Shown here: positions 21,853 to 32,700 of the stretch, one piece after another
How positions within the stretch are numbered: position 1 is the first letter of the stretch
Layout: the number at the start of each line of letters is the position of its first letter
NCBI GenBank assembly: GCA_030386875.1
Contig: CM059566.1
Coordinates: 42,506,068 to 42,570,067 of the forward strand
Length of the DNA stretch: 64,000 bases
Source: Morinoia aosen
Taxonomy: Eukaryota > Arthropoda > Malacostraca > Amphipoda > Talitridae
Reading direction: 5' to 3'
The notes under the pieces: model-generated
Told to the model about the DNA's origin: nothing
Database searches by the model: none
The model's input: only the letters and a program-made list of their open reading frames with translations
Position numbers and translations under genes: made by a program

Positions 21853-22551
21853 CTCATTGAAAGCAAGTCCTTTTCCACAGCGGAATGTGAACCGCTTACC
21901 ATCGTGGCTGCAGAAATGGAACACCTTGCAGCCGAAGTCTTCATCACCAAAATATCCGGTTCGTCCTTTGCACTGGAACCGCACCGAAGAAACTTCAAGG
22001 GGCCTCTTTGCTGTTGTTCCAAGTGTGCTCGAGTCCAGGGCCTCGTGAGTAGGAGCCAAAAAGCCGCTCGCGGCGGTGGATTTAGCAAGCGTTTCCAGTT
22101 GCAAGTTGCTCGTAGTTTTGGGCGAAGCGTCCAAGTTGCTAAAGCCCGTAGGGTTGGCAGCATGGTCCACTACGGTAACAGCAGTTGTTTTAGAGCCTTT
22201 GGGATAGTAAATAGGAGCGTCGTATGCCTGTTCATGAGGCGACTGGTCGTTTGAGTTTGAATGACTAAGGGGGGAGCTGAAAGGAGAGCGTCTCTGTTCA
22301 TGAGAACTGACGCCGGCGTTCTGAGGCTGAGATCCAACTGACTTTGGACCTTCATCGGCTGAAGAATGAGACGAGATGCTCCGGGCAGCCGAGGGATAAT
22401 GTCTCCGCGAAGGAAGGAACTCGGACGAGTCAACAGAAACGACTGGGTAGAGGGAAGGTGAGTGGGTTGGTGCAGAGAAATGCAGCAGTGGGAAGGAACT
22501 GCCGCTTGCTTCCAGAACTGAAGTGTCCTGGACGCCCGTGTTGCCGGCATG
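21853..22551 (-). CDS. CPAP1-type chitin-binding cuticular protein, internal exon (first four cysteines of CBM14)
   Basis: This 699-bp (233-codon) exon is open across its length and runs from an acceptor (TGTTCCCTTCCAG, exon from 22,551) to a donor at 21,853, phase 0 at both ends. Residues 1-190 are a low-complexity Ser/Pro/His-rich leader. From residue 194 comes the chitin-binding domain: FQC, then GYFGDEDFGC, KVFHFC, RFTFRC, GKGLAFNE. With the next exon the spacing is C-x13-C-x5-C-x10-C-x12-C-x7-C, which fits the CBM14/peritrophin-A consensus. The aromatic and FHxC features are typical of CPAP1 proteins. The frame is closed upstream by a TGA at about 22,572, so the start codon and signal peptide must be in an earlier exon. 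Overlapping frames on both strands are shadows. Confidence 0.87.
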
Positions 22552-22862
22552 CTGGAAGGGAACATGTTTTCATTTAGATTTTCGTAGCAATACATTCAAC
22601 TATGCTAGAACACCGTCGAAACACATATAGCTCATGTTTGTTTCCGACGATACTGATTTTATGAATAATTGCAGCACTTTCTCTTTTAATTAATATAATT
22701 TCTTTATATAAAGAGAAGCTGGTGGATCGATATGATGTGTCAAAACTTCAATTATTTAACGATGGTTAAAAATTATAAGAAAAATTAGACTATAACTTTT
22801 TCTAGCATGAGCGAATAAACGGTGAAATTTTTCAGTAAAAACTAAATGACGCCTTCTAGATC
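22552..22862. other. upstream intron of the CPAP1-type gene, nothing else seen
   Basis: The polypyrimidine tract and acceptor lie at 22,552-22,565. The rest is AT-rich and unassigned. Confidence 0.5.
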
Positions 22863-23053
22863 GTAGTAGTAGCTCCAAAAGCATTGTCCACCCATCAATG
22901 TTTTGAGTTCCGCAAAATGTGACAATCAGTCGGCGTCAGGTCTGGACCGTACGGCGGGTTCTCGAAAACATGAATTGAACTGGGCAAAAAAATTCTCTGA
23001 TAATGGCAGCACTACGCGGTCGTGCGTCGTCACGAAACGAAATTGTTTTGAGG
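22863..23053 (-). pseudogene. mariner-type transposase fragment
   Basis: On the minus strand I read SFRDDARPRSAA, which matches the mariner HDNARPH block holding the second catalytic Asp. After a frame change comes ENPPYGPDLTPTDCHILRN, which matches HPPYSPDLAPSDYHLF with the third Asp. A stop follows soon after. Only about 65 codons of the catalytic domain are left, with no terminal repeats nearby, so it is an old fragment inside the putative intron. It is unrelated to the mariner-ended foldback at 48.9 kb as far as I can tell. Confidence 0.75.
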
Positions 23054-24066
23054 GACAGGAGGCTTTTTCGTTTGGTCTGTACGGCGTTTCGCAGCACTTA
23101 CGATCTCAAAGACACTGTTTAGACCCACCTTAATACCTGGCAGGGCATCATTTTTTTGTAGAGGGCATTGGATAACTCCTCTACCGTGGTGAAAAATGCC
23201 TGTATCAAAACTTAAAGTTAGTAAAGTAACTTTAACTTTTGTAAGCGTCTAGTAACGTGGTATTTTGTTGTTCAAATGTGTTTTTATTCTATGACCCTCA
23301 GGAGTTTAAAGAGTAACCCTCTTGCCCTCGTATACATGAACTTTCAAGCACCATCGTTGAAATAAATTTTAGCATGTATGAATTAACTTCGAATACCCAA
23401 GAACAAAACTGCGGCCTTTCTGTTTTACCATTGGATTTATACTTAAACAAATGTTGCGTTTCATGTTTCTTCTACAACATCGCAATGAAGTCCACAAAGA
23501 GTGGACCGCTTCCGAGTGATCCGTTGCGGCCGCTTTCCATGTAGTTAAACGCAGTAGAAATATAAAAATAAAAAATGCATAAAATTTTCACCTATTCTAA
23601 GCTCTCATATAAATTCTTCCACAAAGCTAAGTTTGTACTTTGCCTTTGATGTCATAGCCAGATAAAGCTTCAGAATTCAGCAGTGAGCTGAATTATTCTT
23701 TAAAGTACGAGCATGAAATGAAACTGAAAAAAGATTAAAGTCGATAAACTAAAACATAAGCCACGGTTCATGTGCCTACCATGACCTCACGATCAACTTC
23801 ACAAAAAGAGCAGTTTCAACGATGCAGAAACTGCGTTTCGTAAAAAATAAGTCAATAAGGTATTGAGATACACGGCGGCTAAGGAACAATTCATCCAATT
23901 ACTTGATATTTTATTGTGTCCTGCAGTTTCCCCAGAAGCTACTGCACGAAGGGTTGACTATTAAGCGATGATCGTGATCTGCATAAATTGTTCCTCTGTG
24001 CACAAAGCAACTGGTATGATCGCTGAGGCAGAAAATGGAGCTTGAAATTAAAGTTCGAAATAGTAC
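23054..24066. other. unassigned stretch
   Basis: No exon or repeat is recognised. Confidence 0.35.
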
Positions 24067-24282
24067 TTCAATGTGTTGCGTTTAAGTAACACTAGACTTT
24101 AATTACATTCAATTTGATAAGTTGTACAAATGTATATATATTCTAATGAAGAACAAAATTTCAAGTCAATGTGCATTGTACCAAATACATTTCGTTTGAG
24201 TAAAACCAGAATTTAATTGCATTCTATTGGATACGTTGCAGGAATGAGTGTGTTTCAACGAAGAACTAAATCTTGGAGTATT
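24067..24282. repeat. diverged tandem duplication, period about 113 bp
   Basis: Two adjacent copies share GTTTRAGTAA, then an AATTACATTC-like tract, then a GAAGAAC-AAAT ending. Similarity is roughly three quarters by eye. Confidence 0.6.
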
Positions 24283-27200
24283 TCTAAGGTGTTACAGTGA
24301 CCCTTCAAACATGGATTGGCATTCGCTACATCTGAGAGGTCCCCTCCCCCCCACAGGCAAGGGAAGATCTACTTTAGCCTTAGCAGGCTGTCATATCTAC
24401 ATACCTCGTCAATTAAATATACTAGTAAGGAAATATAAATGTACAAGTAAGTAGGAGGCCCAATATAAACTAGTGTCGTGGAAATTTGAGACACTATTTT
24501 TGTACCACAACTTAACTTATTTTTCATTACATTGAGTGTGGTGAAAATGCCAAAATACGAACAACTCAATATTTTCTGCTTATCTCATGCGTTTTACAGG
24601 ACAATGGAAAATATGTATTTTTCTTGTTTGAAATACGTTACGTGATGGTGTATTCTACTCAAAATAGGCACACGAGAGGATGCCAACATCGCTGGTTCAG
24701 GATGGTGTGTAGTGTATAGTAATCGGGAAATCGGGGACTGTGCGAAAACTGTAATCCCAATTTTGCCATTATCACCACACCAAAAAAAAAAATGAAAATA
24801 TAACTAAACTTCTTTCGCTTTGAGGAAGCTCCTTTCCTCTCATCCAACCTGAAGGGTGTAGTTGAACGGGTGGCTTTCGTTGAAGAAATAAAATTTTCAT
24901 TATAACTTCGAATCAAATACTCCAACCCCAAAATCCTAATATAAAATTTCTAAGTATAAATTTCGTTCATATACATAAGTTTGCGTATGTATCAAGATTA
25001 GTCACTGAGTAGCTAGACCGAACATGCTTATTCATAACCTACGCGCAAAATTTTCCTGGTGCTATTTGTTCGTTTGAACAACGTCAATCCAGCTCATGTA
25101 GCAATGTCTGTATAAGTTTGGCGATGGCGAATGAAGGAGAAATTCAAAGCGTTACGTGCAATTTGACGTCATCTTGGGTTTTTCGATGTTTGCACCGGGT
25201 AAGATTAGAGCAAGCTCATTTTTGTGTTTTCCATTTAAATCCTCTTTCTCTTTTTTAAGTATACGAGCAACGTCTTCAGTAATTTCATAAAACAGAATGG
25301 AATTTTTCACTTCATTGTAATATACCTAAATATTGTGGTTATTACACTCATTTCTCTTATTTGAAATGCGTTATGTAATTGTGTATTCTACTTAAAACAT
25401 TATAAACCAGAAATAATGCAGGAATTCAGCAAATAAAGTAGGTAGATTTGCTCATCGCTACAAAATAAACTTACCGCGGGCTCGTCGTGAGTTTCTGCAG
25501 CTCAAATTATAAATAAATAAAAGTCAGCGTAATCTACGGGTCTACGATTTGTAAACCATTTACTTCACCTATTCTTACATATTGTAATATGTGAAATCAT
25601 GGAAATTTATTCCAGTTTATAAGCTTGTTTATTCGTTATTGGATGAACGCGCGGTACCATGGTGCTTGTAAATTATTTCGTTAAACCGTTTTTCATTATT
25701 TAAAAATCCTTTATGCCAGGATTGTTCGAGCGTATTGTTTTTAGATCAGCAATGCAGGAAGCACCTTTGCTGTGATTAGTGCACGCTGTATTTTTTTAGC
25801 ATCTTTTTACTGACACTAAACTTTTTTGCTCTAGAAGTACCATTGTTGATTTCTATACAAGACAATCTTGACAACATCAGTCTCTATCTATAGGTATTGT
25901 AAAACCCCACAGACTATATATACTATGTCGTTCTAACGGTTTCCGTTTAACATCTCAACGTTTCACTTTTTGTTTGTCAGGAGAATGTTTATTTCCTAGT
26001 TTTTTCGTGTTTTCATCTAACACAGAGCAAACAGAAAGAGTACCGTTTTATTCTCAGTTCATTCAATCACACTCGTAAATATTAGAATACATGTTGTGGA
26101 AGTTCCGACAATCAGGTGGAACGGTCTTTTAATTATTTTTATTTATTCTATTAAACAAATGGCATTGAGTTGCTAGCGTTGCTATGCAGTTGAGTATTGG
26201 AATGTACGGAATGAAAATATATGTACACTTAGAAAATCCAAGTCAGACCAAAATTGCACTTTGGAGTTGAAGGAATTGACGCAAAGACGCCAATTCCACA
26301 TTTTGCGCACTTCAAACGTCCAACGGAAAGTCGTCATGACACCTCAAACTGCAGCCAACATCAGCAGAGGCTGGATGAGATGAGAAATGGCATAGAGCTC
26401 GCTCCGAGTACTGAGACCTAAAAGGGCACTACAGGGTTTGAGCTCAAGTTTGAGCTACTTTCAAATGAAATTTGAGCTCGGAGAACACTCAGTATATGAA
26501 GCCTTTCTAGATTGACAGATTCTGAGTGCTCGCTATGTTAAAAGTTATTTTAAAAATTCGATACTTGAGCATTTCGGCCAAAAAAGTTAGTCTGGTAAAC
26601 TCCTGATCACAATAGGAACCCGCGTCCGACATGTGGGTGGACGCCCAAGATAATCACCGTGAGCTGAATGGCACCAGCGTCCGCTGTTGCTGAGCAGCTC
26701 CTCAGGGCGCACACAACTGAAAAACAAGGAAAAATTGTAATAATTAGCGCACCGCATGACCACTTCGGTTTCAGTTATAGATTAGAGGAAATGTTCCGCT
26801 AGCTGAGCGATACAATTAGCAATGAAGAGTTAAGTGCCCTTGAAACGTAACAACTCGGGTGTTTGAGGGCACCATCACAAGTGTTCATTTTGTAATGAAC
26901 TCAGTCTGACATGAAGTATAAATTAATTTCACAGCTATGATTGAAGGAACGCCTCTAAATCTCAACCATTCCTAAAAATTCGGAAAATAATGTCAAAGGA
27001 TGTGAACGTAGTAACTCAACTGATGCAAGGGAAACATAAAAACAAAGGAAATTTTAGACTTCTTGCTTTATTGTTCTTTAGTTATAATACGGTCATTCAA
27101 AATACCGTCATTAGACAAGCACTAGCATCAGGTTTTCATCAACATGAGAATGAGAAATGAAGTGCCACTCGGCAGTGAAATCCAAAGAATGCCTTTGCGG

Positions 27201-27310
27201 GCACATTCGACAAGAAATAAATATATTTGAGGTGTTTATACCAGTGAATTATTATATTCACATGGAGGGTATAGCATTTAGGTGACCCAAAAATTGAGAT
27301 TCTTGTCTTT
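24283..27310. other. unassigned stretch, no gene seen
   Basis: Frequent stops occur in all frames. A 45-bp motif (TTTGAAATRCGTTA, then GTGTATTCTACT) occurs at about 24,628 and again at about 25,358, suggesting fragments of one dispersed repeat. A run of short TTTGAGCT repeats lies at 26,438-26,480. Confidence 0.35.
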
Positions 27311-27430
27311 TCAACACCACTCACACCGCTTCAACACAACACACAGCTTCAACACCACTCACACAGCTTCAACAAACAGCTTCAACACAACACCACTCAC
27401 ACAGCTTCAACACACAGCTTCAACAACTGC
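27311..27430. repeat. short A/C-rich tandem repeat
   Basis: Repeats of CACACAGCTTCAACACCACT and shorter variants are arranged irregularly. Confidence 0.75.
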
Positions 27431-27573
27431 ATTTGAAATCCCCAAAACTCGAGATCTTCAGAAATGTGAATATTTACCACAGAAGTTAAAAATATTTATA
27501 ATTAATTTATTAATTCTGGTAATTAACAAAATGAGAGTGCATGGGTTGCATGTGGAATGTTTTCCAGTATAGG

Positions 27574-28545
27574 CTTTGCGCACGAAGCGTCATCTCATCA
27601 ACTACATGCGTTGCGCACGAAGCGTCATCTCATCAACTACATGCGTTGCGCACGAAGCGTCATCTCATCAACTACATGCGTTGCGCACGAAGCGTCATCT
27701 CATCAACTACATGCGTTGCGCACGAAGCGTCATCTCATCAACTACATGCGTTGCGCACGAAGCGTCATCTCATCAACTACATGCGTTGCGCACGAAGCGT
27801 CATCTCATCAACTACATGCGTTGCGCACAAAGCGTCATCTCATCAACTACATGCGTTGCGCACGAAGCGTCATCAACTGCAAGCGTTGCGCACGAAGCGT
27901 TATCAACTGCAAGCGTTGCGCACGAAGCGTCATCAACTGCATGCGTTGCGCACGAAGCGTCATCAACTGCAAGCGTTGCGCACGAAGCGTCATCAACTGC
28001 AAGCGTTGCGCACGAAGCGTCATCAACTGCAAGCGTTGCGCACGAAGCGTCATCAACTGCAAGCGTTGCGCACGAAGCGTCATCAACTGCAAGCGTTGCG
28101 CACGAAGCGTCATCAACTGCAAGCGTTGCGCACGAAGCGTTATCAACTGCAAGCGTTGCGCACGAAGCGTCATCAACTGCAAGCGTTGCGCACGAAGCGT
28201 TATCAACTGCAAGCGTTGCGCACGAAGCGTTATCAACTGCAAGCGTTGCGCACGAAGCGTTATCAACTGCAAGCGTTGCGCACGAAGCGTCATCAACTGC
28301 AAGCGTTGCGCACGAAGCGTTATCAACTGCAAGCGTTGCGCACGAAGCGTTATCAATTGCAAGCGTTGCGCACGAAGCGTTATCAACTGCAAGCGTTGCG
28401 CACGAAGCGCTATCAACTGCATGCGTTGCGCACAAAGCGCTATCAACTGCATGCGTTGCGCACGAAGCGCTATCAACTGCATGCGTTGCGTACAAGGGGT
28501 TAACAACTGCATGCGTTGCGTACAAAGGGTTGACTATGCGTTGAA
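27574..28545. repeat. two-part minisatellite: 8 units of 35 bp, then 22 units of 30 bp
   Basis: Eight near-identical 35-bp units (CATCTCATCAACTACAT plus GCGTTGCGCACGAAGCGT) occupy about 27,574-27,862. About 22 units of 30 bp follow to 28,545. In the 30-bp unit CATCTCATCAACTACAT has become CATCAACTGCAA, so it lacks five bases. The ends decay into GCGTACAAAGGGT variants. Because the unit lacks stops, long frames are open on both strands (for example 27,557-28,696 plus and 27,812-28,525 minus). They encode only periodic peptides and are not credible genes. Units are highly uniform, so the array was homogenised recently. Confidence 0.95.
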
Positions 28546-29615
28546 CGTAGCCAGCATAGACAAATTAAAAGTCGAGCCCGCAACGACCCTTGCCAGAACA
28601 CCACTGATCCAGTACAGGAACACCGGCCTAAAGTCTTTGGTAGAAACTACAGGTAAAAAGAACTGTTCATATCTGATTTTCAGGGTTAATCATTGAATTG
28701 AATTTATCCAGATGAAACGCGTATGGGATTACTATGGGAATAGCGAAGAACCGCGTGAAATGAGGCATTTGGTACACTGAAAAACATCACTTGACCTTCT
28801 GAGTCGTGTTCCAGCATATGCACGTAATCAGTCATGCTCAGGACATTAAGTTCATTAAATGGCGCTTACGTCGGCAAGCACACTGGAAATTTTCGTCAAA
28901 GGCCCTAGCTCGAATGAAAAGCCTTCCTTCATGCGAGGCGTCAAAGTTAGATCGATGATTGGTAGTGAGAGGCTCATAGAGGCAGTGATGGAGTGTCGCG
29001 CATCTTGGCTTTCGCGCGTGCTCGGTAAAAGGAGATAGGTCCCAAATAGTTCAGAGGAACTATCGAAAATTTTTGACCTAATTATGCGTGCGCATATCGT
29101 TATTTCAAAAGTTTTCTTTCACTTTTTCGACACGGGAAGTGGTCGAAGTAAATGCAGGGGTCATTAGGTTCATATTACTGGCTGGAAGAAGTAAATCGCA
29201 ATGCAGTATTTCATGAAACGTAGAGAAGAACAACAAAGCTAAGGGTCGCTGCAGCATCACTTTCTCTCAAATCCTATATTTCAGTCTTTTTGATATTCTG
29301 GCTACTTCTTATCCTCTAAAATATACGAATAACGTGAACGCCACAAGAAATGAAGCACATCTGGCGCCCGTATCTTTCCATTATGCCTCAAAAAGAAAAT
29401 CCACAATAATGACTCGTAAGTGATATGTCCTGGTCAGACATCAAAACACCTTTAAAATTTATCAAACAATGGCATAAAAAATTTCCCTGATCATGAACAT
29501 TTAATACTTGGAACGCCAGCTTGCCTGCGTCCCGTACAGCTCAACCCCGAGTGCTAACGTCCGATGCCCACTGTTGACCTCTACCCCGCTCTCCATTCGT
29601 CTTCTACGAGGGCTG
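28546..29615. other. unassigned stretch
   Basis: No gene or repeat is recognised. The sequence just after the array is moderately GC-rich. Confidence 0.35.
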
Positions 29616-29726
29616 CCAGGTTATCATCGAGCTACCACATCGCTCCGAAAGATATACTTCTGTGCCTTTGATCCAGGTTATCATTGAGGTACCACATCGC
29701 TCCGAAGAATATGCTTCTGTGCCTTT
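29616..29726. repeat. recent 57-bp tandem duplication
   Basis: Two adjacent copies begin CCAGGTTATCAT and end TTCTGTGCCTTT, with only a few differences. Confidence 0.85.
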
Positions 29727-32700
29727 ATTGTTTAAACATCTAGGATTTTATTCATTGCATAGAGATGATATGAAGAATTTATTTACTAAATTAATTCCTT
29801 AGAATTGTAAATATCGCCATCAGTTAATGTAAACATTTGATCCCAGGCGTCCGGAACGTGTTGGATCTTAAACCGCAGAAGCGAGTTGGCTTGAAAAATT
29901 ACCAGGAGATGAGGCGTGGACATTATCGCACAAGGACAGAGTTTTTAATGCATGTGGGATATCACAAGTCGGTGATAATATTCGCACTTTGTGTAATAAT
30001 GACTTAACAAGAAGGAGAGTGTTGGTTCGGCTTCTACGTAAATAATATCGTACTTCATATGCTTCAAAAACTAATCGGAGGATGGGGAAAACCCTCTACA
30101 TTTAATTAATTCTTAATGACATTTGCCATAAATAATCGGTCTTCGTCTCACTGACGCCATATTGGAATACCACAAGAAACCTAGAACAACATTACCACAC
30201 CGTCTAATCACGCTATTCTTCCACGGAAAAATAAGAGCGCAAAAACTGGTCATATTACAAAATATCAGTCCCCTTTTAAACTCCATTTAAATATTCTGTG
30301 CATTTTACCTTTTTCTTGATTAAGAGATTATATCGATGAAACTAAAAAGTGAAATCGAAATTTTAATGGACAAATTAGAAAAGATAATTGAAAATAATTA
30401 ACATTGAAAAGTACGTGTGAGCCCTTATAAACGAGACCATACGAGGACAACTGAAATTCAGTCAGGTCGATGTTGGGAGAAAAGTAGACAGGTTGGCACA
30501 TTTGATGGTTCATGCATGCACGGTGACGTAAACACTGAAATTAGACAGATCGAAAAAATACTAAAGAAAATATGCTGTGAGATGTTTGATAGTTTGAGAT
30601 AGTATGCTCGTAAATGCTGAACTGTGTAACACTACACAGTAGCGGATTTAAATTTATTCGCATGGGTAGCACTCAAATCATTCGGAAGTTTCTACTCTAC
30701 AACTATTATTTAAAATACTGGCTGTTGTGCTAACTGACCTTTCTCTCCCGCGAAAACATGAGTTTGTTTTAAGCACAAATCTTTGTCCATTTTTAAAGTT
30801 TAAGTAAATGGGAAGTTCATAAAAACGAGCACGTTCTGCGTACACGAAAAAATGTGTGCTGACGCAATGCATATCTTTCTGTTATATTTTTATACCTATT
30901 TTTAATAAGTAAAGTGTGTCTTCAGTTTTCAAAGCTAATATTGATCATAGAACATCTAAAGACCTATTTTCTGCTTGCGTCTACGTGCGGTTAACAGGCG
31001 GGCTGTTTAACCAGCACGTCTCTTTCTACACAAGATGGAACAGATGATATATGGCGTGGGAGTTCGATATACAGTCGATCCTCGAGTTACATATCTTTTG
31101 TTTATCTCAACATACACGGGAATAGTTGGTGCCATATATCCATTCAATATGATGCTTAATAAGAGGAACGAATAATGGAGACTAACTTTGCCTGAATCAA
31201 TTGAGGTTCACATAAGACGATGTATAACTCGAGGCCCAAATGCACATTTTACTCAGCCTTAAGAAGTTACTCACGCTCCTCACGCCTCAGAAATATCTTA
31301 CACGGCTCAATTCAAGGAAATGCGCAGGACGTCAAATTGAAGAAGCTAAATTTTCATGACAGAGAAAGCGAGGAAAAGTTTCACGAGTTACACTTCAGGT
31401 TCATTGGTAAAATTCAATATGGCGTTCGCGGCACGAATGCTCAACTGTTGAAGCGGCTGTGATGCATGCAGCTGAACGCTGCTCCCTTCGAGTGTTCGCA
31501 TTCACAAAAAAACGATTTTCAAATGTTTTTTACAGTTTGAAAGAGCATGATGTGATCTTAAGTACGGTGAGCTAAATTGGAGCAATTTTAAAGGCTTTTT
31601 CCGCATGAGACTCGAGCGTTCTTGTTCGCTAACTAAAAAAATATTTTACAGCCGCTTTGCAAATAAATCATGAAAAAGTTATTTATGTTACGTCAAAATT
31701 TCTCGGCAAAGCGTTAAAATCTAAATACTGTTCTTATTTGAACAAAGTTGAAATCAGATTTGAGCAGAAGCAACAACCAAAGCACAATTGCCTATTTATA
31801 AAGCTTAAAATATTCGAAATGTGACCGTAAAACACATTATCGTTAAGGCTCCAGTATCCCAAATGATCACGTCAATGCCCATCTCTGTCTCGCGGCAGCC
31901 AACACCCCACAATTAGAAGAACAGAGCACGTCGGCTTCAGCTGCAAAAAAGCTCAATAGCCCATTGACCCGACTTGTGATTTGTTGTGCGGAGCAGAGTC
32001 TAGATTCCCGTACCCGAACAAAACAGTTCTTGAGGAGAGCGGAGGTTTGAGCTCGTCCTCCAAGTCGTAGAGCACGAGACATTTCAAGCTGCGTGAGCCT
32101 ATCCAATCCTTGAAGCCATTTCTCTGTAAATGCACAGTAAAAGCGAGCATTACCTCAGCAGCCACATCGCGGTCGCTCGTAAAACTTCACAAAGACTGGC
32201 GGGTTTGGGCGTTAGAGCGAACGCAGCGCGGAAAACTGATGTCAATAGCGGCGTCTCCGGAAATCCAAGCTGCCTACAGGGCGCTCGCCTCGCATCGCAG
32301 TCAAGAGGCCGGCTGATCGCCAAAAAGCGGCGGGATGATGAGAGACGACAAAAGATAGAGCATTGGAATCATTTGCAAGATGGATGAAGGTCGAGATTGA
32401 ATGAATGACATTATCTTTTACAGTGGGAGAGTGTGTGAAGGCTGCGAATGAAATAGTGAGGTAATGAAGTGATAGCCTAAGGGTGAGAAGGCAACCGGAA
32501 GCTTGAGGAAACGGAAAAAATCAGTTAAGTAAGAACGATGAAATTTACGTCAGGGAAGGGACGACCTCAAGGAGTTGATAGCTGGGAATATATCTCGAAG
32601 AAACCAGAAAAATTTTTGACTGAGATAGAGAGAATTCGTATTTAAGTTCGGAATGCAAAGACCAAAGAAATTAGCACTTGTAGAATACTTAGCTAAAAAT

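Noticed and set aside
21849-22595. Frames of 104, 116 and 141 codons over the CBM14 exon
   Set aside because: They lack domain content. Only the frame encoding the six-cysteine domain splices in phase with the downstream exon.
27541-28696. Long open frames of 221-379 codons on both strands as repeat-protein genes
   Set aside because: They arise only because the 30/35-bp units lack stop codons. Several frames on both strands are equally open, with no start context, splice sites or known domain.
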